Of a stretch of 64,000 nucleotides of DNA, positions 21,701 through 32,725 are shown one piece after another. Numbering within the stretch: the first letter of the stretch is position 1; each line of letters begins with the position of its first letter. This DNA comes from Macrothele yani (lineage: Eukaryota; Arthropoda; Arachnida; Araneae; Macrothelidae). Made by a program: the position numbers and the translations under genes. The notes under the pieces were generated by a model. That model was given only the letters and a program-made list of their open reading frames with translations. It had not been told where the DNA came from and did not search any database. The stretch lies in NCBI GenBank assembly GCA_039090855.1, contig CM077002.1:81410194-81474193 (forward strand). Reading direction: 5' to 3'.

Positions 21701-21895
21701 GAAATTTTAGATTGGATTCCAAGGGACAGGAAAAGACCCAGAAGAAGACCACATGGGAGATGGGTGGATGAAATTCGAAAGTATGCAGGGGTGACATGGA
21801 GGAGACTGGCACAAGACAGACCGTTGTGGAGGAAACTTGGGGAGACCTTCGTCCAGCAGTGGATTGATAATGGTTGACAATGATGATGATGATGA
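18714..21895 (+). mobile_element. RTE-type LINE, near full length, 10-bp target duplication
   Basis: The element is flanked by ATGAATCATG at 18704-18713 and 21895-21904. A GC-richer 5' untranslated region of about 200 bases (with GCTTGGCCAGCGTGGTGAGT) precedes a single long coding region (endonuclease then reverse transcriptase). It ends in a (TGA)n run at 21881-21896 instead of poly-A, the usual 3' signature of RTE-clade elements. The intact duplication and only two frameshifts indicate a recent insertion. Confidence 0.92.
18917..21877 (+). pseudogene. RTE LINE endonuclease / reverse transcriptase, two frameshifts
   Basis: The protein would be about 985 residues. Residues ~45-300 are an APE-type endonuclease: Thr-Tyr-Asn-Gly-Arg (metal-site Asn), Leu-Ser-Glu-Val-Arg (Glu), Gly-Asp-Phe-Asn-Ala (Asp/Asn) and Ser-Asp-His-Arg (Asp/His) are all present. 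The reverse transcriptase follows, with Asn-Tyr-Arg-Pro-Ile-Ser, Phe-Ile-Asp-Tyr-Glu-Lys-Ala-Phe-Asp, Gly-Val-Arg-Gln-Gly-Asp and the catalytic Phe-Ala-Asp-Asp at 21113-21124. The C-terminal Trp/Arg-rich tail follows. One frameshift lies near 20050 and one near 21035; I saw no other break. The nicking and copying functions would both be lost in this copy. Confidence 0.92.
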
Positions 21896-21904
21896 TGAAT
21901 CATG

Positions 21905-22300
21905 GAACTACATATGTCTTAAAATGTATATTTAATTCTAACGAAGAGGATCTTACATGAATTCCATTATCAAAAACAACTTTTTTGTCATAAAAAGGAC
22001 TCGGTGAAATTTTATTTTGCTCCACGGTTTTTATGTAAGCTTCTTACTAATAATCTGATGTTGGTAATGTCTTAGCAAATGTAAGTTAAACAAAACATCT
22101 TTATAATTCTCATGAGTACATCTTTATAATTCTCATGAGTACATCTTTATAATTCTCATGAGTAAGATCATGAACATATTCTTTTTTACTCCTTTTGCTG
22201 TTTTTTTTTTTTTTTGCATTCATTGTTATAGATGTACGAATACATCTTTGGTTTCAATGAGCAAAATTAAGCAATTGGTTTTGATTTCGTTTCATCTTTA
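21905..22300. repeat. AT-rich stretch with three exact 23-bp tandem repeats
   Basis: ACATCTTTATAATTCTCATG plus AGT is repeated exactly three times at 22095-22117, 22118-22140 and 22141-22163. A T-run follows at 22201-22216. Nothing else is recognised. Confidence 0.9.
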
Positions 22301-25300
22301 AAGCAACCCAATTTATTTTTGTTTTTTTTTACTATACAGATGATGGGTTAAGGGATATTGACTATTATCCGTTATGTTTAAAGATTTATGTTTTAAGTCT
22401 TCATAAACATCACCTGTTTCTATATGCATTATTAGAGAATCTGTATCAGTGTAAACTAATTCACATTTGTCCTTGTAGTATTTTTTAAAATAATCGTAAA
22501 ATGCTTCATACATATGCAATTTACTAAATTCTAGCACGCAAAAACCCACATAAAGGGGTTTGTTTAACCAAAGACGTGGCTTTTTCGCATTTTAAAAATC
22601 ACGAAGTCGTCATTTATACACTCGAAGTAATGCAAAGATGGACTAGCCAGATATCTTTGGCATTGCTTTTGTGTCAAAGCTGTTTTAACACTTACTCTAC
22701 TTCTAACATTTTCACATGTTTTACCGTAGAAAGAGTTCTTCAGCAATTTAAAAAAAAGATTTGTCAAAGTCATTACATGCGGCTTTTCGTTTTTCATTAT
22801 TAAATTCTATATATTTTCTTAACCACGGTTTTTTCTCGAAAGACAAAATCTTATGTATCTTTTTTAAAACCATTCCTTGTTGCAAGTAATATTTTAAGTT
22901 TATGTAATGAGCAATAAAATTATATTTATTTATTAAATAAATTTGGAATTAATTTCTTTACTCCATCATAAAATTTCAAACTCAAAATTTTTAATACTGA
23001 TTTCTGATAATCTGACAACATTTCCTTTTTTACACTCATGTGTTCTGGAGCTAGAGGATAGTTATCACGAAAATCATGAATTTCAGGCGTGTAGTGAAGA
23101 TCCACTTCAAGTATGTACCCCGTTTTTCCGTCATCAGGAACAGTAGTCATATCAAAACCTAAAACTTGGTTTTCGGTGAGCCATTAAAAATTACCGCAAG
23201 GTAAAAAATATTTCGACATAGCATAGCCATACAAGTCATTACAATCTATTGCTAGTATAAACTAGATTGCTTAGATGCGTTATAAGTCATTGGTATATTG
23301 AGATTATTAGCTTTAACAAAACGGGTTCCAGCAAAGATGATGCCACTTCTTATTCCTGATTCAATGTAAAGATACATATTCACGTCTGTAAAATGTTCCA
23401 ATTTTGCTTTGGTTATTTTTAATCCGGCTGTCGAGAATAAATCAGGTAAAGTTTTAAAAAATACAGGATCTAGAGAATAATAATTCAGTGCTAACGAACG
23501 AAAATTATGAAGGACGTCTGTTGGAGAAGCACGTCTGTTTATTGATATAAACGAAGATAATCTGCAAACGTTTGGCGATGAAATGCATTCCACGCAGTTT
23601 CTGCATGTTCATATTCGTCACTGGATACATGACGCTTTGCTAAATTATTGTAAAAACACTTTATGGGTGGTAACTAATTCTCCTTCAAAACGCTTTCTGG
23701 ACTGAAATACGAATAGGAAACATTCCTTTTTGCCTTAATAAGTAACTGTTCTTATAGTCCTTAAAAATGAGCTAAATATTGGGAAAATATATTTAGAATT
23801 ATTCAAATTATCTACTAAATTTGACAAAGACGATGGCAAAAATTGAAAACTATCAAAAATGTAACGTCATCAATAGAAAATGTTGAATATTTCTCCATAT
23901 TAATACGAATGACGGTGATTTGTTTTGCAGTGTATGATGAAATATTTCTTAAAATTAAATGGCTGTCATACCCTGAAAAGTTATGCATGACCACTGGGAA
24001 AAAATACGTATTCTTATAATTTAAGTTGCAAGACGGATGAGCAAAACTTCTGAACTCTCCGGTATAGTGGCAATGGTCCCTAACTCACATTTCATTCTTT
24101 TTAAATTGTTTATTACATATGTGACATTTATCAGATTCGTTATAACCACCTGTTTCTCTGTTCATTGGAATGTTTTCGTGGAGTATTTTCATTGCTCGAG
24201 TTGAAACCTTTCTTAAAACTCTAAGAAAATGTTCTACTGCATTATTACCGCAATAATACTAGTGAAATGCAATTTCGTTTTTTTATCAACAACAATTAAC
24301 GCATAGCTGATTGGTTCATGAATTTCTGTATCTTTTGTGTAACTTTTATCAGCAATAGGCGCCGCATTATGCACTTTCCTAGTTAGACATTCGAAGTCAG
24401 CAAAAGCACAAAATGTATGGTGATGCATTTTGTGTATGCTGTTAAAAACCACCATCGAACTGTCATTTGTTGGCATACAAAGTTTTTGTGACTGATGATT
24501 CATGCAAACTGGTATGTGATCAGTTAACATTTTACGACGTTGAAATCCAACCAAACAGTTAGGGCAATAGTGATGTAAGCCATTTCTTTCATTCATTAAG
24601 TTTTCGTGGCTGATGATTCATGCAAACTGGTATGTATGTGATCAGTTAACGTTTTACGACGTTGAAATCCAACCAAACAGTTAGGGCAATAGTGATGTAA
24701 GCCATTTCTTTCATTCATTAAGTTTTCGTGGCTGATGATTCATGCAAACTGGTATGTATGTGATCAGTTAACGTTTTTCGACGTTGAAATCCAACCATAC
24801 AGTTAGGGCAATAGTGATGTAAGCCATTTCTTTCATTCATTCATTAATCTATTAAAATTTGTTATTAGGAAAAATGTTTTTTATACATTAATAAATTTAT
24901 TCTTTTAACACTGACATTTTTGCTCACATATAGAGGAAATATTTCTTTATCATACGAATAGACGTTAGTTGAGAGATTATTCTTTTCCCCAAATTTTTTT
25001 ATTTTGTTTAGCCACATTGGATATGTTGTGTTTTTCGTGTTCAGATATTTCAGATACTTTTTGTACGAACTTTCAGAGTTCTTATTTGAAGTTGCAGGAA
25101 ATAATGCAGCTAAAATGCAGTAAATGAAACATGTGTTATCACTGCATTTAATATTTAACAAACATTTTTCATGTTTCAAAAGTTTCGGCACTTTAATAGT
25201 GAAACATCCACAAGATATTTGGTTATACTTTCCAATGTGCAGATTAATGCAGTTTACCTTTGTAATAACCCATCCGCTTCCATGTTTGACAAATATATCT

Positions 25301-25390
25301 ATTCCAGTGAGAATTTTATCTATTGCTTTCTCAATTTTACCGTTGACATCGAATGCAGATGTAATGCGCTCGACAAATGAACAAAAGTAA
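22300..25390 (-). pseudogene. POLB: Polinton protein-primed DNA polymerase B, decayed
   Basis: This family replicates Polintons from a protein primer. Reading down the - strand: an N-terminal Gly-Ser-Gly-Trp-Val block and a Cys-Phe-x-x-x-Cys-Ile-Leu-Ala-Ala-Leu block (25300-25080), a zinc-binding Cys-Pro-Asn-Cys...His...Cys region (about 24550), the exonuclease motif Phe-Ala-Asp-Phe-Glu-Cys (about 24390), palm segments (23590-22930), motif B Lys-Leu-Leu-Lys-Asn-Ser-Phe-Tyr-Gly (about 22740) and motif C Tyr-Thr-Asp-Thr-Asp-Ser-Leu (about 22450). At least six frame breaks separate these. The zinc-finger segment is triplicated. Length fits a full ~1000-residue polymerase. Confidence 0.87.
24483..24848. 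repeat. Three-copy ~120-bp tandem duplication inside POLB
   Basis: Copies begin near 24483, 24601 and 24723 (spacing 118 and 122 bases). Copies two and three carry an extra TATG. Each encodes the same Cys-Pro-Asn-Cys zinc-binding segment on the - strand. Neither spacing is a multiple of three, so the duplications break the frame. Confidence 0.92.
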
Positions 25391-26122
25391 AAGTCCTGAA
25401 AAATGGGTCTATCATCTTTATACTTTAAGAAAGTTGAAACTTAAGCATATGATGAATCTAAGTCTCAAGGCGAGGGTGTTATTACACAAAATATTAAACA
25501 TATTTTCTTCATTTTGTTTAACTGAACTAATGGGTCAACATGGTTTTCATTCACAATAACGGTATGACTTTCGACATACACTCGAAATGCTGACGAACGC
25601 TTGTGAAAATACATTTTTTACAAATGAAAGCACATTTGAAACGAAATTCTAGGAGTGAATTTGAAATTAAGCAGTTATAAACACTTCGTCGTTCGGATTT
25701 ATCTCACACATTGGGAAGTTATACCGTTATTGTGCTGTTGGTTTTTTTTTTTTTTTTTTTTTTTGTTTGTTCTGCACATGATTAACTTCTTATGAAGAAA
25801 AGAGTAAGTATTAAACGTCAGATACTTATTTGGTTGAGTTTACTGTAGCTTTTCAGTTATCAAAGAACCTTTCGTGTACACACATACATATCATTAAACT
25901 GTTTTAATAATAAATATTAAACTTCGTGCAGTTGTTTGGCTGAGTTTACTGTAACTTTTCAATTATAAAAATACCTTACATGTGCATACATGCATATCAT
26001 TAAGGGTTTTCTGAGATTCAGAAGTTAGTTTCTCCGAAAAAGACAATCTGCCAGAATAAACGTACCTTACATATAAGCTCGCAATAATATGTGCTTACAG
26101 GTAATATCGAAATAATATAACC
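25391..26122. other. AT-rich, poly-T tract and a two-copy repeat
   Basis: A run of 24 T lies at 25741-25764. A ~65-base segment (GAGTTTACTGTAGCTTTTCA to ATATCATTAA) occurs twice, at about 25833-25897 and 25939-26004. No gene recognised. Confidence 0.6.
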
Positions 26123-26718
26123 TTACATGCAATCTCGCAAAAATAGCGCTACGGCATCCACAGCTTTTTTCAAGGGTTTAATCTGGTCTACAGCTAGGTT
26201 GAATCTACTTTTGGCATCTTTATTCACTGATCTTGAGAAACAAATGTAATGAACTTTGCGATACTCTTTAATTTCAATAGCTACGCCTTTTCCGATGTAA
26301 ACACTATACGGAGGAATTAGTCTTGCGATGCTTTAGTCATCGACGAGGAATAGGTCAAATTTCGTGTTTTTTTTGTGTGGTTCACCTTTGTTACTTTTCT
26401 TGACGTGGACATCATCATCGTCATCGTCGTCTTCTGCAGGAGGCCTGGTTACTACTTTTTTCCATTCACTGAATTCCGGGCATTTTTTGTCACTGATACT
26501 CCTTCCTCATTATCACTGACGTCATGCTTTTTTTGGGAACGTTTTTTTTTATCTAGATCAATGTCAATATCTAAAAAAAAAAAGATTGTATGAGTAATTG
26601 CATTCTCGTACTTCAAATCCTTCAAATTCACTGACTTTACATAGCGGAAATTTTCAGAATTTTTACTTGCTGAAATGAAAATCAATGTTTCTTCTATCGT
26701 ATTAAAAGAAAAAAACAA
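26123..26718 (-). pseudogene. PC4/p15-like single-stranded-DNA-binding protein, decayed
   Basis: On the - strand an acidic/Lys/Ser-rich N-terminal region (Lys-Lys-His-Asp-Val-Ser-Asp-Asn-Glu-Glu, later a run of seven Asp encoded at about 26408-26430) leads into a domain of about 60 residues with Tyr-Ile-Gly-Lys, Ile-Glu-Ile-Lys-Glu-Tyr, Arg-Phe-Asn-Leu and Gln-Ile-Lys-Pro-Leu-Lys, ending at TAA 26123-26125. That order matches the PC4 (transcriptional coactivator p15) fold, including its charged N-terminal tail. One frameshift (about 26450) and one stop (about 26334) interrupt it, unless an intron is involved. It could be an extra Polinton gene upstream of POLB, or a processed host copy. Confidence 0.4.
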
Positions 26719-27616
26719 TATTTCATTCTAAGCTATGATAGCAAATGTAAAACAACTGACTCAGTTGAAACTTTCAATAAAATTCAACAAAATAAAAACT
26801 CTGGTACAAATCAATGTTCTTACTCTCTCCTTTGCTCATTAAAGTGTACTTTTTCTTTACATACTGATCGTACGAAAATCTCAACCCCTCTGAAGGAAAT
26901 GTTTTCCTTCATTAAATAAAAAAAAGATTTCAAACAGAAATTATCCTAAAACGTGTTGCCTAAACGAAAAACAAGGGACGTAAAATAAATCTTACCGCAT
27001 ACGAATATATCACTTATCCAGTTCGTGTAAAGTGCCTTCCATCAAAAGCAAAGTCTAGGTAATTAAACTCTCCATGATAGAAACTTTTTGATGAGTAAGT
27101 ATTTAAAAAATCTATACTTCACTGGTACGATAGTTTTAATATTTACCATAATTATTGTGTGAAATTCGGAAATTTAATATTTCCAATTGTTTTAAAAAAA
27201 TTTAACAAACGTAAAATAATGAATTCCAGAACTGCACTCCTACAAAGTAATCATTCTTAAGGCACGTGAACAGCAAGCATAAAATAGGCTATAGTGTTTG
27301 GGTCTAGTAGTTTAACGGCTACAAGATTGAGGATGGAGAAAAACTTATCCGAAAATGAAGCCATCTTTTCCTCCACGTTACAAGATGTTCGGCTCTGGTG
27401 GTGAACTGCGACACTGCAGTGAAGGTTTCATCTATATAACTGATTTGGAACAGTTTTTTTTTCTGTTGTTTTAAGTAACAAAAAAGCAAATACATCTCAA
27501 TGCAGTATTCACAGTTCAAAACAGTAGGAACTACAAGACGATAGAAAAGCTCAGATGTTACATATTAAAAATAACGATTCGGCTCATTAAGAACGCCATG
27601 TGGGAGTCTAGATATA
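26719..27616. other. No recognisable feature
   Basis: AT-rich. No Polinton terminus identified. Confidence 0.4.
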
Positions 27617-28835
27617 CACTATCTACCAACAAGTAATTGGACACCTGTGATAGCAAAGGAAAACGAAGTTTATTCACCTTCAATAGTTGATGGAGCCTCC
27701 ACGAGCGGCGATTACAGCTGCGACCCTCCAGGGCATACTCTCAACCAGGCGTTGTACGACGGCTAGCGGTATTTTCTTCCACTCGGCTTGGAGAAGACAG
27801 GTCAGTTCCTTCACCGATTTCGGACGGTGGGAGCACCCCTTAAGTCGACGCTCCAACTCGTCCCAGAGGCGCTCGATAGGGTTAAAGTCTGGGCTCTGCG
27901 CAGGCCAGCCCATTCGATTAATCCCATTGTCACCATACCAAGCCATGGTGGACCTCGCAACATGACAGGTGGCATTGTCATCCTGAAAGTAACATGGGTC
28001 CACCCCGTAAAACTGCCACAACGCAGGAAGCGCATGGTCATCCAAAATGGTGCAGTAGTTCTCGGCGTTGAGTCTACCAGGAATTGCGACCAAGGGTCCC
28101 GTGCCATACCAGGAGAAACACCTCCATAGCAAACTTCCACCCCCGCCGAACTTCACAGTTGGAACAATACATTCCGGCAGGAGGCGTTCTCCAGGCAGAC
28201 GCCAAACCCAGACCCTGCCATCCGAACGGTAGAGGGTGAACCTTGATTCGTCGCTCCAGAGAACCTGTTTCCACTGTTCAACGGTCCACTGTCGACGTTC
28301 CTTGCACCACGCTAGCCGAGCAGCGCTATTGGACTTGGTGATCAAAGGCTTGTGGGCGGCAGCACGTCCTTGATAACCGAGCAGATGGGCTTCCTTACGG
28401 ATGGTATTCACCGAAAGAACACTCCCGGAGGCCTATTGAAACTCCTCGCGGATGTGGCCTATCGATTTGATGCGGTTCTTCCGAATTTCTCTGGCCAGCA
28501 CCCGTCGGTCTCTAACTCCCAGTTTTGTGGGTCTGCCGTATCGTGGCACATTCCGACAGTCACCTGTCATCTTCCACTTGCCAATCACGTAGGCCACTGT
28601 CGACTTTGGGTACTTCAACTCGCTGGATATGTCACGTATGGTTCGGCCATTTCTGTGATACCCGACGATTACACCTTTCTCGAAATCAGAGAGCTCCGAA
28701 CTGCGTGGCATCTTGATTGCGACTGGTTGCGTTGTTGTTTCCCACACGATATTTAACGGCGGCGGCTGTGACTTGTATCAGGACCGCAGATATCGTCGAT
28801 TGCAGGGGTGTCCAATCACTTGTTGGTAGATAGTG
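27617..28835 (-). mobile_element. Tc1-like transposon, copy B (best preserved)
   Basis: Flanked by TA at 27615-27616 and 28836-28837. It begins CACTATCTACCAACAAGTAA and ends TTGTTGGTAGATAGTG, an inverted repeat of about 29 bases. Length is 1219 bp. It is the same family as copy A at 5195-6417 and lacks most of that copy's indels. Confidence 0.95.
27680..28747 (-). pseudogene. Tc1 transposase, copy B, one nonsense codon
   Basis: A cut-and-paste DDE transposase of about 355 residues (or 343 from the second Met at 28709-28711, the more typical Met-Pro-Arg-Ser start). The helix-turn-helix region (Phe-Glu-Lys-Gly to Tyr-Val-Ile-Gly-Lys-Trp, then Gly-Arg-Pro-Thr) lies before residue 80. Catalytic residues are visible: Asp in Trp-Ser-Asp-Glu-Ser-Arg, Asp in Gln-Asp-Asp-Asn-Ala, and Glu in Asn-Pro-Ile-Glu-Arg, with exactly 34 residues between the last two (DD34E). 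The only break is TAG at 28435-28433, where copy A has CAG (Gln). The initiating Met of the second half (28411) follows the stop closely. Confidence 0.93.
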
Positions 28836-28837
28836 TA

Positions 28838-29780
28838 ATTACAGCATGTCTTCCTGGAGTAATATGACGTTCAAGATGACCTTTTAAACATTCAATTTCC
28901 ATTATGTAACCGGACATTCAATGTACAAATGGTGAGAACACATCGAAACAATTAAAAAATGAAAATGGCATACAAAAAAAAATCCTAAAGCGACACTGGA
29001 GGTCAGATGACTTTGCACATTTAAACAATTCGTCCGGGATCAAAGACCTCTACCGTGGTGCTTTAAAACATTACCATGTTCATTTTAAACAAATTTTTTT
29101 CTGTTAACGTTTCCATCTGTGTCACCATATGTGAAAAGAATATAACATCTGACGCTCTCAAAGCAGTCAATAACCTCGAGTTCAACGCCTTGAAATTTTG
29201 CTTACATAAAAGATTCGCATAGTAGCTTTCTTATGATCAGAAGGTCAAATGTATATCATATATTTTAAAGTGTCAGACAGCATTTCTCATTTAATTTTCT
29301 CCTTTGAAATATCACTTGGGATCAGTCTTTTCTTAGAAATTCATTACCCTCAGACTCAAAATGTCATAAACTATATTTTTCCGCTGAAATAATACGTTCA
29401 TATTCAGGTTACACCCTGTTTTATACATATTTAAATATGCTTTTCGTTATGTTTAAAATATGGAGTTAGTCTTCGCAAATTGTCTAATATATGAAATCAC
29501 AAGACGTTCACAATTATAATAACGAAAAACAGAACTCTAAAACGACTTAAATTGCATTATCTTACAACAAATGCTATCGCCCCCACAGCACGTTATTTGC
29601 AGCAACTTGCTATGGTGGAGAATTTTGTTATACCGTGTTTGAAAACAAATATAACTGCTTCGAATCTGGGATGATCCATTTTCATCAGAAATGGGTTTTT
29701 GTTATTTCCTTGTTTACAGTTCAAATCATCAACTTATTCAACTTAGTTGTAGAGATCTGCTTTTTCACTATTATATTTTG
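28838..29780. other. No recognisable feature
   Basis: AT-rich; short open frames only. Confidence 0.4.
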
Positions 29781-29784
29781 TTAG

Positions 29785-29985
29785 CGATAATTAGAATCCA
29801 AGAAACAGAAAGATCTGTTGGTCATATGGTGATGTGTCCAGATGTGTTCAAGCCTGTACTACTGGTACCAAAGGAAAAGGAAAGACTCTAAAGAAGACTT
29901 CATGGAAGATTGCTGGATAATATTCAAAATCATATCAGAGTGACATGGAAGAGAATTGTTCAATACAGAGAGTTGTGCAAGAGAC
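29785..29985 (+). mobile_element. RTE-type LINE fragment (C-terminal tail)
   Basis: Aligned by eye with 21640-21830 of the longer LINE: a CCAAAGGAAAAGGAAAGACT tract corresponds to CCAAGGGACAGGAAAAGACC, then AGAAGACTTCATGGAAGATT and GTGACATGGAAGAGAATTG match in order. Indels and stops throughout. Confidence 0.65.
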
Positions 29986-30139
29986 TGTCCAGCTATATAT
30001 TGAGAATATTTTGATTATGGAAGTGGATATTACTGTATTTTACTTATATCTCATGTGTGGTTTCATACATATTACCATTAGTTGTTATTTAAATGCTTTT
30101 GTTTTAATAATAGGGAGTGAAAACGGCAGCGCTAAATAT

Positions 30140-30229
30140 GATATGTTATCTTGTTTCATGGCCTTAGGGGCCGTCTATAAATTTTGATATGTTATCTTGT
30201 TTCAGGCCTTAGGGGCCGTCCATAAAGTA
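30140..30229. repeat. 45-bp tandem duplication spanning a transposon end
   Basis: GATATGTTATCTTGTTTCA plus GGCCTTAGGGGCCGTC occurs at 30140-30185 and again at 30186-30229. Each copy includes the first ~14 bases of the neighbouring MITE and its TTA target. Confidence 0.85.
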
Positions 30230-30799
30230 CGTCCGAGATTACAGGGGGAGGGGGAGTTCCTGACAATTGGACCAAATGTGACATGGGGTGGGAGAGGTTT
30301 AGTAATTCGGACGTCCAGCAGCAAACATATAGTGGATGGTATTACTTTGTTTTGTTTTCTCCTTTTTTTCCTTTTATTTAATAGTTGAAAAAAGATACGA
30401 AATATTTCATGTTTCTGATGATATTTAGCTAAATCAGAATATTAATATTAAGTTCTCGTATTTGTACTACCAAATTTATCGTGTTTTGTAGATGATATAA
30501 ACGGAAGTGTTGTAATCTTGAATGCGTATTTTCCAAGTTCGGGTAGCATTTGGGAATAAAGTAATGCCTAAATAATAAATATTTTCTGAAGCAAACGTAT
30601 GGAATATTCCTTTAAATAATTACATGTTTTCTTTCTATTCTTCAACGGACTTCTAAAAGCAGTCATCAAAAATAAATGGGGTTGTGGGAATTAGGACGTA
30701 CTTTTTAGGAGGGGGTGAACAATCGGACAAAATGTGACATGGAAAAAGGGGAGTCTAAAAATAGCAAAAAATCACGGACGTACTTTATGGACGGCCCCT
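30212..30799. mobile_element. Harbinger-like MITE, TTA target duplication
   Basis: Ends are GGGGCCGTCCATAAAGTACG (30212) and its reverse complement CGTACTTTATGGACGGCCCC (to 30799), flanked by TTA on both sides. A 3-bp TTA duplication and GG/CC-rich tips suggest the PIF/Harbinger superfamily. Each end is followed or preceded by a related GACAAAATGTGACATGG-like tract in direct orientation. There is no coding capacity. Confidence 0.85.
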
Positions 30800-30989
30800 T
30801 AGTGATCAAACTACTGAAAAATAAAACATTAAATATTTCACATACTTTGAATGTACGTTGTCATAGTGTTTCTGAACAAGAAGTGCTAAATTAAAATTGT
30901 GAAAATTCCGCTGCGTGAAATGCGTATCCTTTCTAAAACGAAGATTTATAGAGTGCTTGACTTTCTTTCGAAACCAGTTCCTTATTTTG

Positions 30990-31775
30990 AACATTTCATT
31001 GTAGCGGCGTGAGTGTATATTTATGTTTCTAATGTGTTTGCAGCAACATCTGTGCTTCTCAAAATTCTACTTAAAACATTCTTTCGCGATCTGCCACAAT
31101 AAACCTTTCCTTTTGCAAATAACTTCAGTTTCAAATAGTGTATAGCTTCTCCGGCTGTGACGTAAACATATATCCTAATTTTGTCGATATCACTGCTTCT
31201 AACAATCCGATTTAAAAATTTCTTTTTGTCAAAAAGCGTTATCTAGTGTGAAATGTTTTGCATATAATTTCAAATTTTCTTAACGTACAAGTGTGCCACT
31301 AGAGGAAATAAGGTCACGTTTCCGTTTACAGCATATTAATATATGCACGTCTGAAACCCCTATCGTAAAAAATTTTTTTTTCTGTCGGATACTACTATTT
31401 ACGAAAATATTTTGCGTGCATTTAATTTCTGCACGATTTCTCCGCTAGGGCTCAAACATTTAATCTGTTTTTGTCGATAAGTCTCTTTCTAAAAATACGA
31501 TTTAAATAATTACGCCATACACTAGTTACCTAGTGGAACACTTTGCTTGTATTCGTATGTTTTTTTTTTTGTTCACAGCTCTGGCGCTATATGTGCTAGT
31601 GTGTAATCCTTCTGAAAAATTTATTTTTTACTGCATGACATTCGCTACAGTACGATGGGGAGCATTATCCAATTTAAAGAACGCACAGTTTTCCCTCAAG
31701 TGAGCATACACGTCAAAACCATTTTCTGTCTATCTTTGCTTCCAGGAGGCGTAGTTGCAAAATTATTTTTCCTTA
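30990..31775 (+). repeat. Higher-order ~150-bp repeat, block 1
   Basis: About five diverged units, each with a CCGCTAGAGGGCG-like core, a TCGATATCTCTGCTTCTAA-like tract and a CCGATTTGAAAAATTTCTTT-like tract. Cores lie near 31295, 31441, 31580 and 31740. The units appear in the same order as in blocks 2 and 3: for example CAGCAACATCTGTGCTTCTC, then a TTTACAGCATAT-like tract, then CATTCGCTACAGTA. Block 1 therefore pairs unit-for-unit with 33850-34620 and 38840-39680, showing duplication of a multi-unit segment. Confidence 0.8.
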
Positions 31776-32395
31776 CCTGACCTTAATTCAACTTTGTGAA
31801 AATAAATAAAATAAAAGTAACTTCTGTGAAAATAAATCGTAAATAAACTGGAAGGGTAGTATAACTATGAAATCAGCTATATTAATTAAGTATTCTGCCG
31901 GGCAACTAATATACTAGCTTATAGAACTTTTTCTTCTAAATAAATTTCAATCAAGTAAATTGAGCACAATGGATTTTAAATTAAGTTAATGCCATATTTA
32001 GCGTGCAGTGTGAAAATAGGTAAAAAGTTATTGTTTACAATAATGAGCGATTGAAGGGTTTTTCCAAACTTTGATTTTATCTTTTTGGCAAGGTAACGCC
32101 AGAATCTCAATAACATGACATTGCTAACAACTGCCTCTCATTGTCGTTCAACCTAAGCCAGTGCAACCTCAAGAGCCTTGATCCCTTTGCAATGATTCGT
32201 TTTTCTAGGTTTCGTCTGGTCCTAGTACCGTCTTGATGTCCCTCACACAAGGATAACTGGTCTTTTAATTATTTGGGAAGTAATGTCACTACTTCCCGAG
32301 CTGGCCTTGTGACGGATCACTTCTCCTTGTCATTGTGTGACCTCAACATTGCAGGCACGACCTCATGGCATGAGCAGTCTGTCTCCAGTATGTGT
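31776..32395. other. No recognised gene
   Basis: 31776-32060 is AT-rich. 32060-32395 is somewhat GC-richer, with no protein match. A short inverted pair (AGGTTTCGTCT near 32208 and AGACGAAACCT near 32588) brackets the next repeat fragment and may mark a small element. Confidence 0.35.
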
Positions 32396-32399
32396 TTAT

Positions 32400-32590
32400 G
32401 GTGTCACTTTGTCCGTCCGTCTGTGGAAACCATGTCTCTGCAAATATCAGTCCGATTTGAAAAACTATTTTTGTATTGAGAAGCCTGAAATGTGAAAACG
32501 ATGTTTGTTGCTTTCCGTATTTTTTTCCGATGCATAATTTGCCGCTAGAGGGCGTAAGTACAGATGCTATGAATTTCAAAATAAACTAGA
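32400..32590 (+). repeat. Higher-order ~150-bp repeat, isolated unit
   Basis: Matches the start of block 3 (38360-38550): CTTTGTCCGTCCGTCTGTGG, ATTTGAAAAACT, TGAAATGTGAAAACGAT and the core CCGCTAGAGGGCG at 32542-32554 followed by TACAGATGCTATGAA are all in the same order. Confidence 0.8.
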
Positions 32591-32725
32591 CGAAACCTGT
32601 CGGAATCGACGGTTAGTTTTTTTGTTAAAAGAATAAACTCATATGAAATAACAAATATAAACTTTATTGGATTGACAAATTCACTCATCCACTTAAGTAA
32701 AGACAGTAGTCCAGGTCCGTGATTT

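Larger units (their letters stand above)
7581..25390. mobile_element. Polinton/Maverick DNA transposon, decayed and interrupted
   Basis: A coherent set of Polinton genes spans this interval: packaging ATPase, pX-like protein, a conserved Polinton protein, retroviral-type integrase, a virion-type protein, a small basic protein, major capsid protein and adenain-type protease on the + strand (7.6-14.1 kb), and protein-primed DNA polymerase B on the - strand (22.3-25.4 kb). Later insertions (SINE, LINE, MITE, repeat array) explain the 8-kb gap. No gene is intact. Terminal inverted repeats and the 6-bp target duplication expected for this family were not found, so the boundaries are those of the outermost recognised genes. 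Two separate partial Polintons are an alternative. Confidence 0.75.

Noticed and set aside
32207..32600. Small element bounded by AGGTTTCGTCT / AGACGAAACCT
   Set aside because: Only 11 bp of inverted similarity and no target duplication; could be chance.
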